Shown here: piece by piece, positions 25,631 to 33,809 of the stretch
How positions within the stretch are numbered: the stretch's first letter is position 1
Layout: each line of letters opens with the position of its first letter
The notes under the pieces: generated by a model
Database searches by the model: none
Seen by the model: the letters and a program-made list of their open reading frames with translations, nothing else
What the model was told of the DNA's origin: nothing
Made by a program: the position numbers and the translations under genes
From: Halobacillus sp. A5
Lineage (GTDB): Bacteria > Bacillota > Bacilli > Bacillales > Halobacillaceae
Direction: 5' to 3'
Assembly: GCF_024189315.1 (NCBI RefSeq)
Contig: NZ_JAIZEO010000004.1
Coordinates: forward strand, 434,001-498,000
DNA: 64,000 nt

Positions 25631-26081
25631 ATGCCTAATGTTACAGATGTTGATGGTATAGTGGACCAGCCGCAATCTTGGAATTGGAAGCAATTTATCA
25701 ACTTGAAGCGTGATGTGCAAGTTTCCAACTTTCATTGTGTGACCGGCTGGAGTGTATATGATGTTACATGGGAAGGGATCTAACTTAAAGATTTGCTTGA
25801 TCAGCGGGAATTAATGATGAGGTAAAGCAAGTAAAACTCTCAAGACGGCGTTTACACACTCTTTCGAGTTAACAGGCCATGGACAAAATGTCATGGTCGC
25901 GATGCTGATTGACGGCGAACTGATTGAAAACCGGAACAGAGGACCCATACACCTCATTGTTCTTGACATGTATGCGTATAAATCAGTTAAATCGTTAAAC
26001 CATATAGAGTTAATTGATTATGAACATACAGAGTATTGGGAACAAAGAGGATATAGTAAAAATGCTTGGATTAAATCATAA
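25631..26081 (+). pseudogene. Sulfite oxidase-like molybdopterin oxidoreductase, decayed
   Basis: The first frame reads VDGIVDQPQSWNWKQF ... VSNFHCVTGWSVYDVTWEGI and then hits TAA at 25781; FHCVTGW holds the Cys that binds molybdenum in this family. After more damage the frame at 25893-26081 gives RGPIHLIVLDMYAYKSVKSL ... YWEQRGYSKNAW, the conserved C-terminus. The N-terminal third and some linking sequence are gone. Intact relatives are about 200-residue cytoplasmic Mo enzymes. Confidence 0.8.
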
Positions 26082-26179
26082 TTTTAATTAATTTACCAAT
26101 TATTTATTTTCTGTTTATCCCTCCTTTACATGTACAAGGTATATATGCAGTGTACCCTATTTGAAAGGAGACTTTCTAT

Positions 26180-26365
26180 ATGTTGAAAAAATGGATGTTA
26201 GCTCTAGGTTTGACTTCAGTACTTACATTGGGAGCTTGTGGCGACGGTGAAGATGAGGAAGACATGGAGAATGGGGACCAAACAGAAGAACAAGACTCTG
26301 GTGAAAACAGTGACATGGAAGGCGATTCTGGTTCTGAAGGATCTGACACGGAAAGCGAAGAATAA
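26180..26365 (+). CDS. Small acidic lipoprotein
   Basis: 61 residues with a lipoprotein signal (MLKKWMLALGLTSVLTLGAC, lipid Cys20) and a tail made almost only of Glu, Asp, Ser, Gly. ATG 26180 follows GAAAGGAGACTTTCTAT. Acidic tails of this type are common in halophilic Bacillaceae surface lipoproteins; function unknown. Confidence 0.65.
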   Translation: MLKKWMLALGLTSVLTLGACGDGEDEEDMENGDQTEEQDSGENSDMEGDSGSEGSDTESEE

Positions 26366-26378
26366 CCCTGCTTGCTAT

Positions 26379-26458
26379 TAGAAATAAAAAAAGTTATATT
26401 AAAGCTCATTATTGATAGTAGAAATAAAAAAAGTTATATTAAAGCTCATTATTGATAG
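26379..26458. repeat. 40-base tandem duplication
   Basis: Two identical copies (26379-26418 and 26419-26458) of an AT-rich unit containing AAGTTATATTAAAGCTCATT, between the lipoprotein gene and its terminator. Confidence 0.9.
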
Positions 26459-26461
26459 TAG

Positions 26462-26497
26462 AAAAATGAACTTCCATATCCTTGGAAGTTCATTTTT
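26462..26497. terminator. Bidirectional terminator
   Basis: AAAAATGAACTTCC/GGAAGTTCATTTTT, perfect 14-base stem, 8-base loop. Confidence 0.9.
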
Positions 26498-26555
26498 AAT
26501 ATTGTCTTATTAAACTAATCCTAGAATTTTTATGACCAACACAATCTTTCGATCT

Positions 26556-26908
26556 CGAGATAATCGCCCTGTCACTTAATAGCAATTATTTCAAAATCAG
26601 CCCTTTGCCACATGCATCTCTTACAATAAAAGAAAAGCCTCTCAAAAGTTTATAAACTCTTGAGAGGCCTGTTAATTTTTAGTAATCGATTTTAAAAACC
26701 AGTCAAAGTCCAGTCAAATTGTTCTCAAACCCTATGTTAAAAGGGTTTGGGGCACTATCACATCATGCCGCCCATACCCTGGGTGTATTAAATACTAACG
26801 AACATAATTTAGTAGCACCTATATAACAATATCTCGACTTGATAGTATTAACTTGTGGTTAAATAAGATATCAATAATCAAGAATTACATCCAGTCAAAA
26901 TCCAGTCA
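26556..26908. repeat. groEL-end repeat, copy A (candidate attachment site)
   Basis: In order: a flank shared with 25437-25507; a GCCTCTCAAAAG/CTCTTGAGAGGC terminator; CCAGTCAAAGTCCAGTCA (26699-26716); the core TATCACATCATGCCGCCCAT (26756-26775); and CCAGTCAAAATCCAGTCA (26891-26908). The core read on the minus strand is ATGGGCGGCATGATGTGATA; with the preceding GGT it encodes G-M-G-G-M-M-stop, the GroEL C-terminus. Paired direct repeats on both sides of a core resemble arm-type and core sites of tyrosine-recombinase attachment sites. Confidence 0.75.
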
Positions 26909-27223
26909 CATATATTGCTTTGGGGAGCTTATTTTAGTAATTTTCAGATGGTGTTCTGATTGTAAAAACCCCACTATAAACCAGCCTACAATCGAATTCC
27001 TTCTCTAAAAAAAATAAGTTTTTAAAGCTCTTTTTACGCTGTGCCTTAAGAACTACAAAACACAAAAGTTCCTGCAATGTTTTTTCTTTTTTCGTCGAAA
27101 ACCCCCGAAGAATGTCCTTTTTAAATTGAGAGTTATAGGTATTATTTAACTTGTAATAATTTACCACTAAAAGTAACATAACTTACAAGGTGTCTTTTTT
27201 TATTTTCTGAAAAGGAGCTTGCT
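26909..27223. other. Promoter region of the HMA_2/ATPase operon
   Basis: AT-rich leader. No clear sigma-A promoter with good spacing and no MntR-like box was found. GGTATTATTTAACTTG followed by TAATAATTTACC forms an imperfect dyad near 27138-27165. A minus-strand frame at 26934-27179 has no ribosome site and is not called. Confidence 0.35.
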
Positions 27224-27553
27224 ATGCTTACAAAAGTAAAAAAAATAATCTTTATGAAACGATTAGAGAAAATGTTAGCTACATACCAAATAAAAATAAT
27301 GCACTTCATACCTGGAAGGGTCCGTATTTCATCTCCTTACTGGGAAGGCAATTCCAAAATTGTATCACAATTGGTTCCATTACTTGAATTAGAGCCTAAA
27401 ATTCTTTCCGTGCGTCATACCTCAGAAACAGGGACGATTTTAGTGGAATATGACCCCAGTCCTGAGGTGGATGAAAAACAAATCGAGCAATGGTTTGATA
27501 TCGTCCAGCGCGTCCATAATGGTGTAATTACAAGAGAAGTGACAGGCTCATGA
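27224..27553 (+). CDS. HMA_2 domain protein
   Basis: 109 residues, soluble. The motif IMHFIPGRVRIS, followed by a helix, VRHTSETGTILVEYD and an acidic helix, is the HMA_2 (heavy-metal-associated-like) ferredoxin fold that lacks the CxxC of classical HMA domains. Such domains flank a subset of P1B-type ATPases. ATG 27224 sits behind AAAGGAGCTTGCT. Its stop overlaps the next start; first gene of a five-gene operon. Confidence 0.75.
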   Translation: MLTKVKKIIFMKRLEKMLATYQIKIMHFIPGRVRISSPYWEGNSKIVSQLVPLLELEPKILSVRHTSETGTILVEYDPSPEVDEKQIEQWFDIVQRVHNGVITREVTGS

Positions 27554-28080
27554 TGAATTCATTGATCGGTCTGGGCGCTTCTTTCGCTATCCCAGGCATT
27601 ATGAAACGATTGAAAGATCAAAAAGTACAAGTGCTTCATGCCATGCCAGGTCGTGTCCGCTTGCAGAGCGACCATTGGAAAGAAGAAAAAATTGCAGAAG
27701 CACTGGAACTACAGATGGGACAAGTTTCCCTGGTGAGTCGAGTGAAAGCTTCAGGAATCACTGGAAGCTTACTTTTAGAATTCACCACCGATCACTTAAC
27801 TTCAGAACAATTCGATGCCCTTGTACAGCTGGCAGTGGACACTTCTATTTCGACGTATCCTCACATAGAATCCAAGGTGAAAAGTTCCTTAAGAAAAAGC
27901 GTGGATTCCTTTGACGACCTTATCAAAAAGCAGACAGGTGGAAAGACGGATGCAGAATCCTTACTCATCCTCACGCTGCTTTTCAAAGGAGCGACAGGAT
28001 TCGGGACCAACCCTGCATTCGCAAGCAGTCTATTGTATTGGGCCTACACATTAATTAAGAAGGATGGTGAGGGAAGATAG
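27550..28080 (+). CDS. HMA_2 domain protein with C-terminal membrane segment
   Basis: 176 residues: short N-terminus, HMA_2 motif LHAMPGRVRLQSDHW, a fold with SGITGSLLLEFTTD, a charged helical linker and a C-terminal hydrophobic segment (PAFASSLLYWAYTLI). ATGATG overlaps the TGA of the previous gene, indicating translational coupling; the last G of its TAG stop is the first base of the ATPase GTG. Likely a membrane-attached partner of the ATPase. Confidence 0.7.
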   Translation: MMNSLIGLGASFAIPGIMKRLKDQKVQVLHAMPGRVRLQSDHWKEEKIAEALELQMGQVSLVSRVKASGITGSLLLEFTTDHLTSEQFDALVQLAVDTSISTYPHIESKVKSSLRKSVDSFDDLIKKQTGGKTDAESLLILTLLFKGATGFGTNPAFASSLLYWAYTLIKKDGEGR

Positions 28081-30203
28081 TGAACGGAGGAACCATTGTT
28101 CATTCAATCCCTGGCAGAACCAGACTGCAGATCCTCAAAGGCTTAGCACAGGAAAAAGTCGAAGCCTCTTACCGGCTCATTCCTGGAATTCACTCTGCTA
28201 TCTATACTAAAGAATCAGGTTCAGTGGTTCTTCACCATGACCTGGATCTGAACTCTAAGAAGATTGTTTATGGACGGACTGCTGCACCATCTCAAATGAA
28301 AAACAAACCATACAAAAATGAATTCACCGCAAGCGGCCTGGCATTTCTGCTTGATTTCTTGATTCCGACCACAAGGTTTACAGGTTTGATGAAATTGATT
28401 TCCCCAGCCTCCCTTGCCAGTCTTTTTGCCTGTAAATCCATGATCGTTAATGGGTTAAGACCGGTAACGGAATGGAAAAGGCCAAATGCTGACACTCTCA
28501 GTACTACAGCCATTTTCGCCTCCATATTAAAAGGAAATCCAAAGTCAGCAATCGTCATCCTTTTTATGTCTGCCTTAAGCGAAATCATCACAGATATTAC
28601 CGCTCACCGGACAAAGAATTACGTGAAAGACATGATGAATGTGGATACTCAGTATGTTTGGAAAGTGGATGGCCAGGGCGACGAGAGAAAAGTGTCCATT
28701 GATGAAGTAAGCATTGGAGATCATATTGCGGTGTTTGAAGGAGAAAAGGTTTCAGCTGATGGTAAAGTCATTAGCGGCTGGGCAAATGTCGATCAGTCGT
28801 CCATCACCGGAGAATACATGCCTCAACATATTTCCAGAGGTCAAACCGTCTATGCCGGTACCATCGTCCAATCGGGGAACATTCGAATAGAGGTTTCTCA
28901 GTTAGGAGACGAAACTGCCGTGGCAAGGATTTTGCAAATGATTGAAGAAGCTCAGGAATCAAAAGCTCCGATCCAATCCTATGCAGATGAAATGTCTGAA
29001 CGACTAGTACCGGTCTCCTTTTTACTGGCGCTCCTTACTTTCGCAGTCACAAGAAGCTGGGATCGTGTCTTGAATATGCTTGTTATTGACTACGTCTGTG
29101 GCATCAAACTGGCCACGGCTACTGCTATATCTGCTTCAATTGGAAAAGCGGCACGTAATGGTGCACTTATCAAGGGTGGGGAATACTTACAAAAGCTTTC
29201 CTCTATTGATACTGCTGTTCTTGATAAGACAGGAACCATTACAGAAGGCAAACCTGAAATTGTAAAGATTGCTCCGTACAACGGATTTACAGAACAAGAA
29301 ATTTTAATGTATGCCGCTTCAGCAGAGGAACATTCTTCTCATCCCATTGCCGAGGCCATTCTTAGAAAAGCGTCTGATTTAAACCTGACGCCTTATGAAC
29401 ACGACCATGACAGCATCGAAAACATTGTCGGTCATGGAGTGAAAGCTTTGGTTAACGACAAAGAAGTAGTGATAGGGAACCAAACCTTACTTGTTAAGCA
29501 TGAGGTCGACACGAACAGTCTGACCTTCCTCAACAAGTCAATTAAAGAAAAGAGTACGATTTTCGTAGCGATCGATAAAAAAATGGCCGGCGCAATTGTG
29601 ATTGAAGATGCGTTACGTGAAGGGATGAAAAGAACTGTCAACCAGCTGAGAAGGGCCGGAGTCGATGAAATCGTTATGCTTACAGGAGACAAACGTGAAG
29701 TTGCTGAAGAGGTCTACCAGGAACTACGGTTGGACCAATTCCATTCTGAAGTCCTCCCTCACGAGAAAGCTGCATTTGTAAAGCAATATAAATCACGAGG
29801 CAGTCACGTCCTGATGGTTGGAGACGGAATTAATGACGCTCCTGCCCTCGCCTTAGCTGATGTAGGCGTGAGTATGGGAGGCAAGCGTACTGATATAGCC
29901 GTGGAAGCCAGCGATCTTGTTGTTACATCTGATAATCCACTCATTCTATCAGATATCATTCAGCTTTCAAAGTCTACCATGGCAATGATCCGTCAGAACT
30001 TCGTTATCACCATTGCCGTCAATAGTGCGGCGATTCTTTTCGGTCTTTTTGGATCGATTACCCCGACCATCGGCGCAGCTATACACAATTCAGCAACCAT
30101 TGCTGTGGTCCTGAACAGTACCCGACTATTGGTGAATAAGGAGCGAATATCATGCAAGGAACCTTCTCCATCGTCCATGACATACCTGGTCGACTCCGCT
30201 TAA
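28080..30203 (+). CDS. Heavy-metal P-type ATPase with HMA_2 domain and unusual transmembrane motif
   Basis: 707 residues. N-terminal HMA_2 domain (VHSIPGRTRLQ), two or more membrane helices, actuator domain with SSITGEYMP, phosphorylation Asp382 in DKTGTIT, a P1B-type His-Pro pair (SSHPIAEA, about 421), GDGINDAPA (about 581), and final helices with HNSATIAVVLNSTRLL. The transmembrane metal site, normally CPC/SPC/CPx, reads DYVCGIKLATATA (Cys about 340), so the usual proline is missing. The pump probably exports a divalent metal; its setting beside a manganese importer suggests Mn, Fe or Zn, but that is inference. GTG start overlaps the previous stop by one base. Confidence 0.85.
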   Translation: MNGGTIVHSIPGRTRLQILKGLAQEKVEASYRLIPGIHSAIYTKESGSVVLHHDLDLNSKKIVYGRTAAPSQMKNKPYKNEFTASGLAFLLDFLIPTTRFTGLMKLISPASLASLFACKSMIVNGLRPVTEWKRPNADTLSTTAIFASILKGNPKSAIVILFMSALSEIITDITAHRTKNYVKDMMNVDTQYVWKVDGQGDERKVSIDEVSIGDHIAVFEGEKVSADGKVISGWANVDQSSITGEYMPQHISRGQTVYAGTIVQSGNIRIEVSQLGDETAVARILQMIEEAQESKAPIQSYADEMSERLVPVSFLLALLTFAVTRSWDRVLNMLVIDYVCGIKLATATAISASIGKAARNGALIKGGEYLQKLSSIDTAVLDKTGTITEGKPEIVKIAPYNGFTEQEILMYAASAEEHSSHPIAEAILRKASDLNLTPYEHDHDSIENIVGHGVKALVNDKEVVIGNQTLLVKHEVDTNSLTFLNKSIKEKSTIFVAIDKKMAGAIVIEDALREGMKRTVNQLRRAGVDEIVMLTGDKREVAEEVYQELRLDQFHSEVLPHEKAAFVKQYKSRGSHVLMVGDGINDAPALALADVGVSMGGKRTDIAVEASDLVVTSDNPLILSDIIQLSKSTMAMIRQNFVITIAVNSAAILFGLFGSITPTIGAAIHNSATIAVVLNSTRLLVNKERISCKEPSPSSMTYLVDSA

Positions 30204-30730
30204 TCATTCCTGCGTTGTACGATAAGCGGGATTATAATCAGATACAGGATATGTTCACTTCCATTAGAGGAATCGAGTCGGTAAGAATTGAACCGACCAT
30301 TCAATCAATGACGATTTCTTATGCCAAAGAGCTAATCAATCGAAAAGTCATCTTGAAGTTTATAAGTCTATTTTTCAAACAAACTCGTTTTGACCCTTTA
30401 GACAATATCATGGTCAATATTTCACCTGCTCAGCGCAAAAACTTTCTCCGCAGTTTAGTCACAGGTTTTCTCATATTAATCGCCTACTTAAACAATACAC
30501 CCGGAAAGGTCTCGAGCATGCTTGATTACGCTGTAGTTATATCGACTGCATACACAGTCCTCTCCCACGGGGAAAACAAATTCAGGCATCCGGATGTTAT
30601 TACAGGAATCTTCAGCATGCTGTCAATGGGAGCCGGAAACATCCTGCAAGTGGCTATGGTGACATGGGCGGTTAATGTATTAGAGCTATTAAATGAAGCT
30701 AGTAAAAACAAATTGGTTTTACAACATTAA
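30152..30730 (+). CDS. HMA_2 domain protein with membrane helices
   Basis: 192 residues beginning MQGTFSIVHDIPGRLRLIIP, the fourth H-x2-PGR-x-R motif in a row. The C-terminal half has two or three membrane segments (FLRSLVTGFLILIAYL, YAVVISTAYTVLS, MLSMGAGNILQVAMVTWAVN) resembling the N-terminal helices of P-type ATPases. ATG 30152 behind AAGGAG overlaps the ATPase gene by 52 bases in another frame. Confidence 0.7.
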   Translation: MQGTFSIVHDIPGRLRLIIPALYDKRDYNQIQDMFTSIRGIESVRIEPTIQSMTISYAKELINRKVILKFISLFFKQTRFDPLDNIMVNISPAQRKNFLRSLVTGFLILIAYLNNTPGKVSSMLDYAVVISTAYTVLSHGENKFRHPDVITGIFSMLSMGAGNILQVAMVTWAVNVLELLNEASKNKLVLQH

Positions 30731-30755
30731 AAATTCTTTCAGGAGGTTTTATATT

Positions 30756-31004
30756 ATGGTAAACAAAGATTTCATGATGGGGTTCGTTTCAGGTACAGTG
30801 GTAGGTGCGGTAGGTTATCGTCTATATGAACAAAATCAAGGGCAGCTCTCCCAGTTGATCCAAAATCCAACTGCGCAAAATTTAAATCCTTTAGCGCAGG
30901 GCCCCTCCCCTATCCAGAATGAATTGAGCCTTGAAGATTTAATTGCACAAAAAGAGCGTTTAGAAGATTATATCGCTGAAAAGAAAGTGCATAGCGGGCA
31001 ATAA
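30756..31004 (+). CDS. Small membrane-anchored accessory protein
   Basis: 82 residues from ATG 30756 behind TTCAGGAGGTTTTATATT. A glycine-rich N-terminal membrane segment (FMMGFVSGTVVGAVGYRLYE) is followed by a Gln/Asn-rich linker and an acidic/basic C-terminal helix. It ends the operon. Mycobacterial P-ATPases such as CtpC are paired with comparable one-helix metal-binding PacL proteins; equivalence is only suggested by position and design. Confidence 0.6.
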   Translation: MVNKDFMMGFVSGTVVGAVGYRLYEQNQGQLSQLIQNPTAQNLNPLAQGPSPIQNELSLEDLIAQKERLEDYIAEKKVHSGQ

Positions 31005-31024
31005 AGGCTTAGAATAGCCCCACT

Positions 31025-31056
31025 AGGGTACATTCCATCCGGGGTGTACCTTATTT
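31025..31056 (+). terminator. Intrinsic terminator after the HMA_2/ATPase operon
   Basis: AGGGTACA ... TGTACC hairpin followed by a T-rich TTATTTATAAT. Moderate strength. Confidence 0.6.
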
Positions 31057-31081
31057 ATAATCTTTCCCCCGTAAAAAACAG

Positions 31082-31125
31082 TTGATTTATCTTTTCAAAA
31101 ACTATATATTTTGTATTAAGGAAAC
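31082..31125 (+). promoter_or_regulatory. Sigma-A promoter overlapped by a MntR-type operator
   Basis: TTGATT (31082-31087), 17 bases, TATATT (31105-31110). TTTTGTATTAAGGAAAC (31109-31125) resembles the MntR boxes of Bacillus subtilis mntA and mntH. Its position on the -10/+1 region fits repression when manganese is plentiful. An untranslated leader of about 120 bases follows. Confidence 0.75.
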
Positions 31126-31251
31126 TTTTTTAACTAACAACAAAACAGTAAACTATTCGTGGAATCGCCCATATAATAAAAGGGCACATTTTTTTACCCT
31201 TAAAGTTGCACTAAAGAAAAAAAAATGAATTAAGGAAAAGGAGATGGTTGT

Positions 31252-32172
31252 ATGAAAAGAATATTCACTCTTATTTTTATCCCTGCTTTGTTGCTCATCG
31301 GATGTCAAAGTGAGGACGCAGGCGCAGGAGAAGGTGAGAAAATAGAAGCCGTAGCGACAATTGCTCAAATCGCTGACATTGTTGAAAACGTTGGCGGAGA
31401 ACATGTAGAAGTAAAGAATTTGATGGGACCAGGAACCGATCCGCACCTTTACAAACCTGTTTCAAGCGATATTGATGCCATGGAAGAAGCCGATATTATT
31501 TTTTATAACGGTCATCACCTCGAAGGGCAAATGAATGAAATTTTCGGAAAAATGAACGAGGAAAAACCGACCTATGCTGTCGCAGAAACAGTCCCAGAAG
31601 ATCTATTGGCATCAGACCCGGAGAATCCAGAAGTCTATGACCCTCACATATGGTTTGACATTGAGTTATGGAAATATGCGGTAGATAGTGTAACGGAAGG
31701 ATTGATCGAAGCGGATCCTGACAATGAAGAGGAATATCAAAACAATGCAATAGCTTATAAAGAAGAACTAGATGAACTTCACACCTATGCCAAAGACAGC
31801 ATTTCTGAAATTCCAGAAGAAAGCCGAGTCCTCGTAACTGCGCATGATGCTTTCCAATATTTTGGTGAAGCTTATGGATTGGAAGTTTTAGGTTTACAGG
31901 GATTAAGTACGGAGTCTGAATACGGAGTAAATGATATCGAACGTATCACAGAAACATTGACAGAGCGAAATGTAAAGGCAGTATTTGTAGAAAGCAGTGT
32001 CTCGGAGAAATCAATCAATGCGGTAACTGAAGGAGCTGCAGAAAAAGGTCATGAAGTTGAGATTGGCGGCGAACTCTTTTCCGATGCAATGGGACCTGAA
32101 GATACAGAAGAAGGCACATATATAGGTATGTTCCGACACAACATCGATACAATCGTTGAAGCATTAAACTAG
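31252..32172 (+). CDS. mntA: Manganese ABC transporter substrate-binding lipoprotein
   Basis: 306 residues: lipoprotein signal ending LLIGC (Cys18), then a cluster A-I/TroA-type metal-binding fold. Likely metal ligands are the His in GTDPHLYKP, the His in DPHIWFD, the Glu in VFVESSVSEKS and the Asp in GGELFSDAMG. A His-His-Glu-Asp set points to Mn over Zn. It delivers Mn(II) to the permeases. ATG 31252 behind AAAAGGAGATGGTTGT. First gene of a four-gene operon with a MntR-like box upstream. Confidence 0.85.
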   Translation: MKRIFTLIFIPALLLIGCQSEDAGAGEGEKIEAVATIAQIADIVENVGGEHVEVKNLMGPGTDPHLYKPVSSDIDAMEEADIIFYNGHHLEGQMNEIFGKMNEEKPTYAVAETVPEDLLASDPENPEVYDPHIWFDIELWKYAVDSVTEGLIEADPDNEEEYQNNAIAYKEELDELHTYAKDSISEIPEESRVLVTAHDAFQYFGEAYGLEVLGLQGLSTESEYGVNDIERITETLTERNVKAVFVESSVSEKSINAVTEGAAEKGHEVEIGGELFSDAMGPEDTEEGTYIGMFRHNIDTIVEALN

Positions 32173-32182
32173 GAGGATACAA

Positions 32183-32935
32183 ATGAACGCTTTAACTGTA
32201 AAAAATATAAGCGTCACTTATGATAAGCAACCAGCTCTTGAACAAGTAAACTTTTCTGTACCTCAGGGATCGCTGACTGGAATCATCGGTCCCAATGGTG
32301 CAGGAAAGTCAACATTAATCAAAGCCGTTTTACAATTAATACCAAAATCATCTGGAGAAGTGTCCGTTTATGAAAATCCGTTAAAACGAGAAAGAAACCG
32401 AATCGGTTATGTGCCGCAGCGTAGTGAAGTAGATTGGGATTTCCCTACAAACGCTCTCGATGTTGTTCTTATGGGACGATACGGTCATATCGGAATGTTC
32501 AAGCGAATCAAAAAGAAAGATAAGCAGTTGGCTGCGGATTGCTTGGCTAAAGTAGGCATGGATTCTTTTGCTGACAGACAAATCAGCCAACTCTCAGGCG
32601 GACAGCAGCAAAGGGTATTCCTAGCTCGTGCCCTTTCCCAGAATGCCGATATATACTTTATGGATGAACCATTTGCTGGCGTTGATGCTGCGACAGAAAA
32701 AGCAATGATCAAGCTATTACAGGAATGGAAAGAGGAAGGTAAAACCGTTCTGGTCGTTCATCATGACCTTCAAACCGTTCGATCTTATTTTGATCACTGC
32801 CTTTTGCTCAACAAAACACCGATTGCTTTCGGTCCGACTGATCGAACGTTCACCTATGATAATCTTCAAAAAGCCTATGGAGGAGCATTATCCATCCTGG
32901 CACAGGAATCCTCTTTCTTAGGAAGAGGAGGTTAA
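32183..32935 (+). CDS. mntB: Manganese ABC transporter ATP-binding protein
   Basis: 250 residues with Walker A (GPNGAGKST), Q-loop (YVPQRSEVDWDFP), signature LSGGQQQR, Walker B (IYFMDEP) and switch His in VVHHDLQTV. It powers import with the two permeases encoded downstream. The gap to mntA is 10 bases and to the first permease 4 bases, a tight operon. Confidence 0.88.
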   Translation: MNALTVKNISVTYDKQPALEQVNFSVPQGSLTGIIGPNGAGKSTLIKAVLQLIPKSSGEVSVYENPLKRERNRIGYVPQRSEVDWDFPTNALDVVLMGRYGHIGMFKRIKKKDKQLAADCLAKVGMDSFADRQISQLSGGQQQRVFLARALSQNADIYFMDEPFAGVDAATEKAMIKLLQEWKEEGKTVLVVHHDLQTVRSYFDHCLLLNKTPIAFGPTDRTFTYDNLQKAYGGALSILAQESSFLGRGG

Positions 32936-32939
32936 TTCC

Positions 32940-33809
32940 ATGCAGGAATTAATAGAGCTGCTTCAAAACCCAAACGCGCGCTGGGTGCTCATCGGCTCCA
33001 TTTTACTAGGTTTCGCTAGTGGGTTGATCGGCAGTTTTGTATTATTAAAAAAACAAAGCTTAATTGGTGATGCAATGGCACACGCAGCCTTACCAGGAAT
33101 ATGTATTGCTTACCTTATTTATGGGGTCAAGTCCACTCCTCTCTTTTTATTAGGAGCCGCAGTGAGTGGGCTGATCGCCACTTATCTCATACAAGCAATC
33201 GTCAATCATTCAAGAATCAAAACAGATGCTTCCATCGGAGTCGTATTAAGTGTTTCTTTCGGAATCGGAATCGTTCTCCTCACTTATATTACGCGTCATA
33301 GTGGCGGGAACCAGGCCGGATTGGATGACTTTATCTTTGGTCAGGCAGCAGCTATGGTTCGCAGTGATGTACAAATGATAGCGGTTGGTTCCCTTCTGAT
33401 CATCCTTTTAACAAGCCTTTTATTCAAAGAATTTAAGATTTCTACATTTGATCCGCAATATGCCAAAGGTTTAGGTCTTCCTGTTAAAGGTCTTAACGCT
33501 ATCCTCATGGTTCTCGTTATTAGCATGGTCGTCATTGGGATTCAAATGGTGGGGGTTGTTTTGATGGTTGCGCTATTAATTACTCCCCCGCTGGCAGCAA
33601 GATACTGGACCGATCGACTGGAATGGATGGGGTTCATTTCTGGTCTGATTGGAGCTGTTTCAGGATTGATTGGCACAGCGATAAGTACGATGGGCGACGG
33701 GCTTCCTACAGGACCTCTTATTGTTCTTACAGCGTCCTCCATTTTTATACTTTCTCTCCTATTCGGCTTGAGAAAAGGTCTTCTCATTAAGGTGGTGCAG
33801 CGGATATGA
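32940..33809 (+). CDS. mntC: Manganese ABC transporter permease
   Basis: 289 residues with about eight or nine membrane helices. LIGDAMAHAALPGI and FKEFKISTFDPQYAKGLGLP are the conserved loops of metal-type ABC-3 permeases that contact the ATPase. It probably pairs with the next gene as a heterodimer; their coding regions overlap by 4 bases. Confidence 0.85.
   Translation: MQELIELLQNPNARWVLIGSILLGFASGLIGSFVLLKKQSLIGDAMAHAALPGICIAYLIYGVKSTPLFLLGAAVSGLIATYLIQAIVNHSRIKTDASIGVVLSVSFGIGIVLLTYITRHSGGNQAGLDDFIFGQAAAMVRSDVQMIAVGSLLIILLTSLLFKEFKISTFDPQYAKGLGLPVKGLNAILMVLVISMVVIGIQMVGVVLMVALLITPPLAARYWTDRLEWMGFISGLIGAVSGLIGTAISTMGDGLPTGPLIVLTASSIFILSLLFGLRKGLLIKVVQRI

Noticed and set aside
26934-27179. 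Minus-strand open frame of 81 codons
   Set aside because: No ribosome site; overlaps the leader of the HMA_2 operon and the end of the groEL-end repeat.
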